Shown here in pieces: positions 11,644 through 24,600 of a stretch of 64,000 nucleotides of DNA. Source of the stretch: Hydrangea macrophylla (taxonomy: Eukaryota > Streptophyta > Magnoliopsida > Cornales > Hydrangeaceae); the NCBI GenBank assembly GCA_033977485.1, contig CM066982.1, positions 37,550,218 through 37,614,217 on the forward strand, written 5' to 3'. Under the pieces are notes generated by a model. It had not been told where the DNA came from, did not search any database, and worked only from the letters and a program-made list of their open reading frames with translations. The position numbers were made by a program, and so were the translations under genes. Each line of letters begins with the position of its first letter. The first letter of the stretch is position 1.

Positions 11644-11793
11644 ATGGCTAAAGGGGACGACGCCCTGAGGAAGAAGAAGAACAAAGTGAATCGAAAGAAG
11701 ATGAACAAGGATTCTTCCCAGGTCTCTGCTCGTATCGCTGCTGTTATCGCCGCCAAAAAGCGCCGCAAATCCGGAACTCGCAGCATGTGTCAG
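11644..11793 (+). CDS. Helicase-like gene, exon 1
   Basis: ATG at 11644 opens 50 codons ([15 protein letters not shown]..., ending RSMCQ) with two basic clusters. It ends at donor CAG|GTCTTT in phase 0. I chose this ATG because the in-frame codon upstream at 11632 is GTG. Confidence 0.85.
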
Positions 11794-14700
11794 GTCTTTT
11801 CATTTTCAATTCCACTTGCCATTTTTCGCCTTTTTTGACTCTCTCTCTCTCTCTCTATAGATATATATATATATATATTTTTTTCTTTTCCTTTTTTGAT
11901 TCAATAAGATATTGGTAATTGTTATTAATTGTCAAGAAACAAACATTTGATACTTTGAGCTGCTAAAATGAGGAAATTTGAGAAAAATAAAATTTGGGTT
12001 TGGTTTTGTTTATCTGAGGTTTGGGAATGCTGTTGTTTATGAGTTATGATTGATACCAGATGAGTCTGGAATAATAATATTGTGATGCAAATAAATGTTT
12101 CTATATAATTTCTATTTGGTCTTTTGTTAGTAAACAATAGTCTGCATTGCAATGCTGAACACTGTCCCATGGGGCATTTGGTTGTTGCGGAACCAGAAAG
12201 CAATGTAGTGAGGCACTTGTATATCTATTTTACTTATGATTGTTGTTTTAATGCTATTCTGGATTGACATGAGTTGCAACTCATTATCAAGTTTATGTTT
12301 GAAGCTCAAAATTTCGGGATTTTCTTTTTGTTGATGTCTTCTATGTATGAACTCGCACCTTCGTTGTGTATAGCATAAAGATATCGAATGTTCAGCTAAT
12401 TAATGTAATTTGAGTGCGTGATTTCTTGTCAAAAAATTTCTTCATAAAGATTGCTTCTTGGAGACAATGTTTATTGCTATGAATTCCCTTTTGAGTGTAA
12501 GATATACTTCAGAATATTGGTTAGTAAATTTATTGAGGTTAGCAAATACGAATATAGAAAATTAGAGGTTAGTTTAGTTCTTTTCTTTTTGGAATATGGT
12601 TTTCACTATTTTCCAATGCTTCTTCTAACACTTCCATTCGCAACTTTTATTCATGTTTCTGCTAGAATCTCCTCTAAGAGGCCCTGCAAGTCTGGTAAGC
12701 GTAGTATTTGTCCTGAATTTCATATGATTGTATGTCAAGTTTTGAGTTGCATGTTCTTGGGTTTGTTCAAATTGCAATATGTGCATGTGATTAACTACAA
12801 TTGAAATATAAAATCTGAGATTAGGAGTGAGAGTTCAATTCTTTGGTTCTGAAACTAAATAAGGCTAGGAAACAGTGTTAGTCATCCTTTTGTTTTACAA
12901 GACAGTGGCTTTTTAAAGTTTGATTTTTGATAATCTGTTGTTTTGTATGGAGATAAGTTAGCACTCAGAAATCTCATTATGATGTATAGTTTTAATGTTG
13001 GAAGTTTGATCTAATTCATTGATTAGTCACACGAGAATGGTAAACCTGGGGTGTACAATGTATCCTAAAACAGCTAATACTACGTCGAAAATTGTTTCTC
13101 AAGCACCTGAATCTCCAGTTCAGTAAATGGTTAGTAATTTTGTTTAAGAAGTCTGGCTGGCAAACAAAAAATTATGTTGTTTGGATATAACTTTGATTCA
13201 TCATAATTTGCAAAGTTCAAGTAGACTGAGCCAGAGATTTTCTTGCTTATGTAGTTTCCCGTAACTTGTGCTGTTTTCTTCTGCTTTTTTACAGTGTTCA
13301 TTCGCCTGTTTATTTTTTGTCTCAACATGTGGTTAACATTTTGATCAGTGAATCCAATATAAAACAGCTTGCCAAAGTAGGACAGAAATGTGTTGATAAA
13401 AAATGGCTAGAAACTCTTCATATCTATTCTTTTATGGTTTATTGACTTGTGTTACATTTTTCTTTTGGGTAGGCTCTGAAATAATCTTTGATAATGCTAT
13501 TCCAAAATCTATTTGTGATAAATTTTCTTTTTGTTTCCTTCCTTTATAAGAGGTTAAAGTAAGAAGATAAATTTGCTATTCCAATTTTTTGAAAATTAAT
13601 TCATGGTATTTCTCAATTGTAATTGCAGTTAGTGGAAAAAAGTGATTTAAATTGAAAAAATGCTAATTCTGGTTTTTTTGGAGGTATATAATTTTTGCCA
13701 ATAAAATTTTAAATTCCAATTAAAAGTGTATTGGATACATTATATGTTATCTAATATTATAGGTAAATATTATTTGTATATATGTTCCGTCACGTTGGCA
13801 CCATTTGTTTAATCCTTAAGGATTTGTGCTCCATGTTCATTGAGTTGGCGAAATCAAAAACTTTTGTTTTCATGTACACACACACACACACACACAGATA
13901 TATATATATATATATATACAAGATGGCCTGTCATGACTCTTAAAGTGGACTTTGAACTACATGATATTTACCATTGTCCGCGTTGACTCTACAGGGGATG
14001 TGTTTTAGCCTTCCCACTCCTGAGGACCCTTACAATGACAGAAAAGGGAAAAAGGATACTAAAAGCACCGAAACCAAGAAGCTTGTGTCTTCCCAAACAG
14101 GTGACAAGGTGTCAGTTAATAGTTGTAGTGTTTCTCTAAGGAAAAAGGATCTTGATAGGAATCATACAATTATAAAACCAGTAGAACAGAAAATGAAAGA
14201 GGATGTGAATTTGCGGAAAAAGCAGAAAATCTCATTCTCGTCTGTTGATGATACATCTCTCACACCTATTGATAAGACGGGGCAGCAAATCACTGTCAAG
14301 AGAGAGAGAGCAAAGGTTTCCTTGGTTGAAAAGACGAGAGCTATCCATCCTCAGCTAGAAGCCTTTGAAAATTCGGGTTGTCCCTCCAAGTTTCTGATTC
14401 TGTGCTTGAATTCAATACAGAATGCATTACGACATGGTGGAACCCTCACTGGAGAAGATGAAAAGCCTTTGTTCGTTGATACATGGGGAGTTGAGTTTTG
14501 GAAATACTACTCGGTCGGAAAAAATGTGTTAGAGACAAGCGGGGCTTGTTCTACGGTGGAGCAGATAGCTTGGATGGTTTCAACTGGTGCTGATACAATT
14601 GCGAGAAAGGAAAAAGAAGGGTTATCTGTAACCACTCCATTTCTTTTATTCCTTGTGACATCGCAGGAGAAAGCCACTATGGTTTGTACATATTTACTCC

Positions 14701-15541
14701 TAGACCTGTCAATGTTTACTTCTGACTTTGATCCTCTTTTTGTTACGAAAGATTTTGTTTGATTTTCAGTGAATCATTCTATTAAGTTTTGTGCCTTTAG
14801 CTGAGAATGTAAGTGATCTACCACATATTTTCCATTGCATTTGAAGGTAAATTTTCCTGTAGGATTTATGTCACCACAGAATTGGTAGTGGGCAGTTCCA
14901 AGAATAGTAAAATGCAGTTTCTTGAAATTTTAGAAAATAAAAACTAATTCTGCTTGATCCTTCTTGTTTATGGACATTTTCACTTGATGTGAGAAAAGGG
15001 AATGTATTCAATTGTTGCGTTCGGAAAAAATGCAATTACGTGATTATAAATTAGACTAATTTTAGGTGACAAAAAATGATGTCATCATGTCATGACTTTG
15101 ATATCTTTTTATAGTTCGGAGCTATTTCTTTTACTATCTAAAGAAAAAAAATAATGGCCTATTTACTTTCAGGCTTAGTTTATCAATATTAAGCCATTAG
15201 TTCAGTTTGTTGATGACTATCTTTCTATTAAACTCAGGTACGCTCGATATGCAAGCCTCTGAAGGCTCTTGGAGTACACACGGTGAGTCTCCATCCTGGT
15301 GCCTCATTGGATCACCAAATTCATGGGTAAGTTGTAGAAGGTTTAGAAAAGAGTTTGGAGAACATAATATATATTTACTTATAAAGATCGCTACCATTTT
15401 TTTAAAAGATGTAAAAACATTGATTTATGTGGGAAATGGCATTCGGTTGCAAAACTGACTTTGAATGGTCTCATTTTCCAAAATGCCGTAAAGCATAACT
15501 CTTGAAGGTGATTGTTGAAAGCATGTGCTTGGATGCACACA

Positions 15542-15608
<67 letters not shown>

Positions 15609-18600
15609 GCACGTACACATGCACACATACTCTTTTACTGGGCTATGGATTATGTCAAAGGTGATGAGTGGATGCAACCAAACTTTTTCACCAATGGCCA
15701 TCATTTTGACGGTTTACCCGGTAAATGTCAACTTGAAAGAGAGTGCATTTTATTCCATGCATATATGTGCCTAAATCAACTTAATATATCCCGTAGTTGC
15801 TGCTCCAAGTTATTGTGGCATTTTTGGTGTTTATATGCCTTAAACTACACTACCAATATAAAGATTTTGGCACAATGTTTTGAGTTATATGTAAGATTCA
15901 TGAATTGCCTTGAATTCGATTGGTCGACAAAACACAGTTGTCATTCTGGGCAATTTTCTACCCAGAATTATTATAGTGGAATTTACTGTGGTTTTTTTTA
16001 TTTATTTTGTATGTCAATTCCCTTCCTCTTTTATTGACTTGTTATATTTGAAAGTTTTTAATTTATACTGTTATTAGATTATGGGGGGAGAGTTTTCCTT
16101 TCTCCTTCTTTAAGGCCCAGTTTGGATGGTAGTACTCTAGGTTGGGAATGGGTAGCTCATTCCTGTTCAGACCATTATGACGTTTGGCGTAATATTTTAG
16201 CGGGAATTATACTTTGGTATTGCACACCCATGGGAGACAAAATCCCTATAATAGTGGGCATTTCATTCACAGGATATATGGCGGTATTCTGATTCCCATT
16301 GGTATTGGCTATTGTGAAAGAGGAAATAACTTAACTTTAGGTATGATATTATTTCCATAATCCTTGTGTATTTATGACATTTCGTACTAAATGTATTTGA
16401 CTCAAACATTTTAATATTTTAATGTGGGAGTGAAACATTTATTTGTTGGACCTACTTACTAACAATAGCCCAGTATTACCAGAAAGCTGTCAAACCCTAA
16501 TGATCCCGACTGTGGAACGATTGTTCCAGATCATGGTACAGTAGCAAATTGGAACACCTCTATAGGCGTTCCAGCTTTAAAATCACTCGATATTGTAATG
16601 AGACCACCAAAATCTCCTGATATTGTAAAGATACCACTTGCAATTTAGGTTTGACTTTAATATGGGTATATACGTATAAACACACATATATATATATTAT
16701 ATATGTATGAACATATGTGAAAAATGGTCTAGAAAACTCTTAATGTTTCAATCTACTATAGTCCTTTCTGTCTTAGCGATCCGGAGAAGTATACTCGCAC
16801 TGTAGCACATTCCATAGCCTGTGGTGATCCATGCTCCCGTTCCCATTCCTCGAACCGAATCGATTCACGATCCGGGTAACCTTGCAATTTCCAAACAACA
16901 GTAATATAATACAATAACTATTCAAAACCTAGGTAACTTTGCTAATGAGATACTCAATGTCATCCTTGCTTACTCCGTCCAAATGGGGCCTAAATCCGCA
17001 ACCCAAACAGAGCCTTACTATGTAGTGATTTGGCACAATATGTCGGAATTGAGTTTATAGTTTGGAGCATTTGATGATCGAGTAGAGGGTAATCTTGCCC
17101 CCAAGTTCAGGGTTTTGAGTTCACTTGTTGCATGAATCAGCAGGGAGGCATTTTCTTTGCAGTGTGGGGAAGCTTGTATTCCCATTTTGTACTTGCTTTG
17201 CTCTCTTCATTTGTATATTTCATCTTGCTGCTTTCCCCATACATAAAAACTGCTCTTTCTTCTGCAGTCTAAAGAGTTGTGAGCCAGAGTTCCTTGTGTC
17301 CACACCTGAGAGACTTTTGGAGCTTCTTTCTCTGAAGGCCATTGACATATCCGGGGTTTCCTTACTGGTAATGTTTTATTCTCCTTTTGTAGTTTATGTA
17401 CTTTTGGAAATTTCAATCAAAAATTCAATTTGTTTTCTTGAAATCTAGTCATCTGTCTTGTCCAGATGCTTTAAACATTTCCTAGACGTATTGTTTAGCT
17501 ATTAATGTAAAGAAATCGTTCATCAAAATCTATTTCCTTGTGAACTCTCGGGTTCTCTTTGGAACTAGTGACTTGCATTTTCATTCCAACATTTTTTTTA
17601 TTTATTTTTATTTTTATTTATTTATTTTTTTTTTTTTTTGGGTTTCATTATTGGACTCTTTGTTTCGGAAAAAAACTATTGTATCTCTCTTCTTGATTTG
17701 CGCAACAGGTGCTTATTTTCCCAATAGTCTTGATTTACGCAATCTGTACAGAAGTAACAGAACTTTTGGAGAATTTTTTTGTTTTATCCTTTTATTGTTA
17801 ATTGAAAATCATCCCTACTTGTTGTTTGAGTGTTGTTTAGCTCAGTCACTAGAACTCACACTTGTAAAACAGAAGAAGGCAGTTCTTGATGTGTTTCGTG
17901 TGAGTGTGTGTTTGAGAAACTCGGCTAGATTTTCAGGCTTGCTGAATCAATGGTTGACTTAAGCATAAGTGTTAGCTTTATTGAGATACGGTGCTTTGAA
18001 TATGGGCTTTGAGTATGAACTATTTCTCTTATGGTTTCCTCCATGTTTAAAATGATATTAGAAATAAAAGGTTTAGAAAACATAATAGTAACTTAAGAAA
18101 GAGAGGAAGGGAAGTAACTCACAAAATACAAAAAATTAGAATATACTTTTCACCCTAATTTCGTTTCCTTTCTATTTCCTCACTGTATTCCGTGTTAACA
18201 AAACAAAGAAAATGTTATCCTCAGTGTTCCGTTTTCTTTTTTCTCGCTAAATCCTTGAGCCAAATAGATTATCCATGACGTGCACTTTAACCTTTAGTTG
18301 TTGGAATTAGAGAGTTATTTACGGGATTTTATACGGGTCATGTTGACCATAATTATTATGGGTTTATTCTCTTTTATTTTCTTTTATTTGATTTCCTTTT
18401 ATGGTGATCCTTGTAATCTATATAAACTTATGATTGTAAATAATACAGTTAGGTTTTTACCACAAAATCAATTTGGTATCAGAGCCTACCTTTCTGCCTA
18501 GCCGCAACACCACCACCACCTCCCAACCTAGCCACAACACCACCACCACCTCCCTGCCCTTGTCGCCACCCCTCCCTGCCCTATCCGACCGCTTTTCATC

Positions 18601-21600
18601 CCTCCAATCCTAGCCCGGAACCCTCCACAGAGGCAGCGAGCCCTTGTCTCTCTCCTCCATGTTTTTTCGCAGCCTTTTGGCTGCTGTTTCGTGTTCACAT
18701 CCTTTTGGGCTGCTGTCTCATCTTTCTGGGGTGATGTATTAGAGCATCTGTGTGCTCTTTTCCTTCTGTTTGTTTAGCCGAGTGTCCGGCTGCCTGTTAT
18801 TCTTTAGCCAAGTGTTCGGAAGCCCACTGTTTTTTAGCCGAGTGTCCGGTTGTCCACTGTTTTTTAAGCCGAGTGTCCGCCTGCGGTTGTTTGCGTGGTG
18901 TTGTTGTGCTTTCATGGCTATCTTTGGGATAGATAACGATCCTTCTTCCGCTGTTACGGCTCCTCGCCATGATCTCTCTCTTCCCCATACTGTACCGGGC
19001 CCCATGGTTCAAAGCCGCGGTATCGGTCACGGTATCGGAGACCGTTGTGATGACTCGGTGTAGCGGCGATGCGGCCTGGTATCGGGCGATACGCTCCGAT
19101 ACACTAGATTTAAGCTTCAGAAAAATATGAAAAAATTATGGAAAATTCTAAAATAATAAGAATAACATAATTGGCATAATAGATTTTGACATTTTACACA
19201 ATGTACCTATTCTAGAAGCACATCTCATTCAATTCAGACGCTGTCGATCTAATGTCTAATAATTGTACACACATAATTGGATCTAAATTGTTCAATACTA
19301 CCAAATAATACATATATTAAATGAGAATTAATTAATTAACTCTAAATTGCTCACTCATTGCTCACCCTCCTCTCCCATAGGCTAATGCAGTGGGACCCAG
19401 TATTAAATGAAAATAAATTAATTGTGTAAAGTACTGGGCTCCGCTGTATTAGCCAATGGGACAGAAGGGTGAGCAAAGAGTGAGCAATTTTAGGGGAGTA
19501 ATGCTAGGCACACTTTGAAATCCACACTGAATTTGACATCTTATGCTTTAAATACATATACCTTGTGCTGTGCGAATTTTTCACACTTTTCTGTGCACCA
19601 CTTACATAGCACAGTGTACCTGCATTTACAGGTGGGTGTCAAATTCAGTGTGAATTTCAAAGTGTGCCTAGTATTACTCATTTTGGGGTGAGCAAAACTG
19701 CACTCTTTTTTAAGATTATATATACACTCAAAAAGTGTTGTTATTCTACACTATATAACTCCTATTTTAGAGCAAAAAAAATAAAAAATAAAAAATAAGA
19801 AATTATTAAAGTTTACTGACCTATTAACCTAACCTCCGGTTATATTCATATTCATATTCAGCAAAAAAACAAATAAAAAAAGTAAAATAAAAAACCTAAT
19901 CTCGGGTTATATTCAGCAAAAAAAACAAATAATAAAAGTAAAATAAAATAAATTACTAGAAACTACTCCATATATACAAACAGATTACACATACAAACAG
20001 ATCACACACATACAAACACTCGACACACACAAAAACACACACAAACAGATCGACGCACAGTCACACACAATTACTCACACACAAACACTCGACACACACA
20101 ATCACACACACAAACAGATCGACAACCACAATCACACACACACAAACACTCGCGACACACACACTCACACTCGTGACTCGACACACACACAGATTGCGAC
20201 ACTCACACACACACAGAGATCGGGAAGAAGATGAAGATACGAAGCTCAGAAGTCAGATCTGAAGATGAAGATGAAGATCTGAAGAGACTCAAGAGAGAGA
20301 TATGAAAATGAAGAAACCCTTGTGAGTTTTTGGAGTTTCCGATAGAAAAGGTATGTCCGCTCAACATTTTTTGGCTTTTTATCACCTCAAAACATCACGT
20401 TTCGGACGATCCGTACCGATTTTTCCTTATTTCGTCCGTATCGGCCGAGATAACTCGCGATACACACTTTTTTTAACTCGATTGTAACTCGCCGAGTTGA
20501 CTCGTCTCGGTACCCACCGAAACCGAGTTAACTCGGCCGATACGACTCGGTATCGACCGAGTTTTCGAACCATGGTACCGGCCCAACGTGTTATCGGTGT
20601 ATTGCTCAATGGGAAGAACTTTCACGCCTGGTCTAATTCTTTTTGCCTCTTTCTCGGCGGGAAGCGTAAGATTGGGTGGTTAATTGGCAAGGAGAAGTCA
20701 CCGGCTGAAACTGATCCTAAGTATGACGAATGGTATACCGACAACTGTATCATTTTGGGATGGATGTTCAACTCTATGGATGAGCGTGTTTACAACATGT
20801 TTATGTACCACCGCAATGTTTTTGACCTCTGGACTGCCCTAAATAAAATGTATGCTCATGCTCACAGCGATTCTCGCATTTTTGAGCTCTACCAGGATAT
20901 CTCACATGCTTCCCAGTCCACCTTGGGACTCTCTGTAGCAGACTTTTTTGGGTATCTAGAGACTCGTTGGGAGGAGCTCTCTCAGTGTGAGCCCATTACT
21001 GACTTCCCTAATGATGGATCTGTTGAGTCCAGGCGCCTTGACCGCCGGCATACCTACTAGTTTTTGATGCGACTGAAGCCCGAGTTTGAGGCTTTTCGCA
21101 CTTAGATCCTTAATACTGTTCCGTTGCCCTCTTTATTTGAGGATTTTGCCACTGTGGAAGGTGATGAGCGTCGTCGTCGTATTAGTTCTCCTATGACGGC
21201 TCCTGTACCCCCTTCTTCTCCGTCTGTGCCTGATCAGTTGGCATTTGCTGCTCCTTCTGGCCCTCGTCCCATTGGTTCTCGTTTTTTTTGCAAGCACTGT
21301 CATAAGCCCGACCATACCGGTGATCGTTGTTTTGAGCTTCATCCAGAGTTGAAACAACCATTTGCTAGGAGCCGGCCTCCTGTTAGCCGGGGGAAAGGTA
21401 CTCCTTGTACAGGGGCTGTGGCTGAGGTCACTTTACCTTCACTTGGTTTTGGGCAACTTCAGGTCTAGATTGCTCAGCTGCAGTCTTATTTGGGCCTGGG
21501 TTCTTCCTCCTCATCTTCCAGTCCCACGGCTGCCATTGCCACAGGTACTCCTACTGCTCTTCATGATAAGTCAGCTCAATCCAACTTGATTCTGGATTCT

Positions 21601-24600
21601 GGTGCTAATAACCAAATGACTGGTGAGTCTTCTATTTTTGTTTCTTCGTTTACCCCTATTGATCAGTTTGTATGTATTGTTGATGGAACTTCTGTTCCTG
21701 TTCGGAGTTAGGGTGATGCTCAGTTGTCCCCCGATATTACTCTCTCCTCGGTCTATTTTATTCCTAACTTTGAATATAATCTTCTTTCGGTCAAACGTCT
21801 TGCTAAAGATCATAATTGTGCTGTTGTGTTCTTACCTACGTGTTGCTATTTGCTGGACCTAACTTCAAAGAAGATTTTTGGCAGGGGGTATGAGCGTGAT
21901 GGCCTCTTATTACTTTGGTTCTCCTTCGTCTTCCCGGGTTTCCTCCAGCTTGTAAGCTACAGTTTTACCTGTTTCTCTTAGTTCTGTCTTACCAGACTCT
22001 AATGAATATGTTTTCTCCCTTAGACTTGTGGCATGCTCGTCTTGGACATGCAAATTTTCAGTATTTATGTTGGTTATTCCCTCCTTTAAATAAAGCTTGC
22101 AAAGATTTTAAGTTTAAATGTGTGGTTTGTGAATTGTCTAAGCATACTCGTACTTCATATGTTCCACGCATGCATAGGGCACTTAGTGCGTTCGATCTTA
22201 TTCATTCTGATATATGGGGCTCTTCACCTGTTACAGCTTTGTCCCAACATCGTTATTATGTCACATTCATTGATGATTACACTCGGTGCCCTTGGGTCTA
22301 TCTTATGAAGAAAAAATCTGAAGTGTTTTCTCACTTTAGAAATTATCTACAAATGATTAAAACTCAATTTAAAACTATTGTGTGTAATATACGGTCGGAT
22401 AATGGTCGAGAATACATCACTGGTGAATTTAGGGCTGCCCTTAACAAAGATGGGATACTTCAACAACTTACCTGTCCCTACACTCCTGAACAGAATGGTG
22501 TAGCGGAGTGTAAGAACCGTCACATCATGGCTGCAGTTCGATGTCTTTTATGTGGTATGAATGTCCCCAAATATTTTTGGCATATGGCTGTCCTTACTGT
22601 TACCTACCTTATTAACCATACTCCTAGCCGTGTCCTCAATGCACATGCACCTCTTCATGTCCTTAAGCATGATGCTACTCTTTTTCCTATTCTACCACGT
22701 GTGGTTGGTTGTACATGCTTTGTTCAGAATAGGAGTCCTATTCGCACCAAACTTGATCATAAGGCTGTTCGTTGCATTTTTTTGGGATATTTCTCTATGT
22801 CAAAGGGATATCGGTGTTATGATCCTGTCACTCGTCATTTATATCATTCTTTGGATGTGATTTTTTTGGAAGATGTTCCTTTCTTTCCAGGTTTGTGTCA
22901 CGCCCCGCAGTAGCAAAAATAGAGAAAATAAATTCCTTTTTGGACCCGTAGGCCATGACAGTTGAAAGTCACCATATTGTCCATAACCAAAGTCAAACCA
23001 TCAGAGTAATGATTCAAACCACACATTGGAAAGTTCTAGGGTTGATATATATAATCAGAGTTCAATACTAACTATTACAAACCATAAGTATCGCAGAAGT
23101 ACAAATAAAGTATTACGGCAACATATGCCGATTACAAACTTAACTATTACAACGGTCTCTAAAACATAGGCATAAACTATCAACAGCAAGCTCCAAGTCT
23201 TCAGTTTGCGTAGTAGTCATCTCCAGCGTAGCCTCCGTCATCGTAGGCTCCATCCTCGTGGCCCCTATCCATGTATGCATCACCTGCATACTCATAACCC
23301 TGGCCAGCTGGACGTTGAATATCCAGCGGCATAAAACGCCGTCAGCTATGAAAGCCGAGTGAATGCAAGTACTAACAGAGTATCTACATATATGTAGCAT
23401 ATAACAACATCAATAAAAAGGATCATCTCATCGTTCGTATGCATGTATGCGCCAATCCAAGATATAATACGGACGTCATCCCCTTTCCCATCTAGCACGT
23501 AGCCCAACGCCTCAAGACTCATTTATCCTAGACACGTAGTCTCACACATAACATAGACTCTTGGGTCCACATTAATCAGACACGTAGTCCCATACCTACG
23601 ATCTGTTCACTCTTGACACGCAGTCCCAACGTTTCGGCCAACCCGCCCTGTCATGGTTACTACGACACATAGCCCTTATATGATACAGCACGTAGCCCTG
23701 ACATTCCACAGCACGCAGCTCCGTCATTCAACAGCACGCAGCAATTATTACCGCACACAGCTCATACTACCGCACACAGCTCATATCACCGCACACAGCT
23801 CATACTTCCGCACACAGCTCATATCATAGCACACAACTCATATCATTACCGCACACAGCTCATATCACAGCACACAGCTCATATCACAGCACACAGCTCA
23901 TATCATTACCGCACACAGCTCATATCATTTCCGCACACAGCTCATATCACAGCACACAACTCATATCACAGCACACAGCTCATATCATTTCCGCACACAG
24001 CTCATATCACCTAACCTCCGAAATCCGACACAAAGTCCAACTCTATCATATATCGATTTGACATGAAGTCCCGGTCCTATCCCAGCACCTGGGATTCCAC
24101 ACTCAACATCATACGGTCTTAGCGACCGCATTCACGCGCACCCATAAATAGTATTGACCTCAGCGGTCGATAGACCCACTAATATGCACGTCGGCTTCTC
24201 AATCTCGTTATTATCTCATATATATCAAAAGGATTAACAATACAAGGAAAATACAGGGTATTACATATAACAACATTCAAACCAAAACTAGAATGAAATA
24301 TTAGACATCGTGTATGATTCTAGTAAAAATAGGGCACAGGGGTATTTTGGTCATTTTTCAGTTTGTACGTCCACAACAAATTTTATAAAAGTTCCGTGAG
24401 AGTAAATAAATAAGTATTCATGTTGGAAGTTAAGAGTTTTTGATCCTCATTAAGAATCCATCTCGATTTCAGTCGTATTTGAAAATACCAGTTTATCGTA
24501 TTTATACCGTATTTGAAAAACCATAATACCGTATTTATACTATACCATAATACTGTATTTATACCGTATTATACTATATCAGAATACCATATTTATATCG

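Larger units (their letters stand above)
19002..20575. mobile_element. Non-autonomous hAT copy inserted in copia gag
   Basis: The left end CCATGGTTCAAAGCCGCGG and right end TTTTCGAACCATGG match the termini of the autonomous hAT at 37054-42050. The left about 170 bases (GGTATCGG, GATACGCTAGATTTAAG-like) and right about 60 bases (CGATACGACTCGGTATCG) are homologous. No transposase. TACCGGGC (18993-19000) and TACCGGCC (20576-20583) may be the 8 bp duplication (7 of 8). Since CCATGG is palindromic and occurs at both ends, the exact terminus is uncertain by one or two bases. Confidence 0.78.
18914..21489 (+). pseudogene. copia gag (interrupted)
   Basis: Gag opens at ATG 18914 ([14 protein letters not shown]...), is split at about 19001-20575 by a hAT element, and resumes at about 20576. 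The core shows [20 protein letters not shown], followed by the capsid-like helices. A zinc knuckle [14 protein letters not shown] lies at about 21289-21330. Three in-frame TAG codons (21058, 21103, 21466) lie in one otherwise continuous frame, each where a Gln would fit. The protein would form the particle that packages the RNA. Confidence 0.82.

Noticed and set aside
15425..16037. Long frames with alternating His-Thr, Ser-Leu and Cys-Val
   Set aside because: They translate the (CA)n(TC)n microsatellite in intron 3; no protein-like sequence outside it.
18752..19063. Cys/Ser-rich frame overlapping the copia leader
   Set aside because: Runs across the copia leader and into the hAT insertion; shadow of the gag frame starting at 18914.
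23735..24012. Short-unit array that could suggest CRISPR
   Set aside because: No spacers; the variants are of the unit itself, within a solo LTR.
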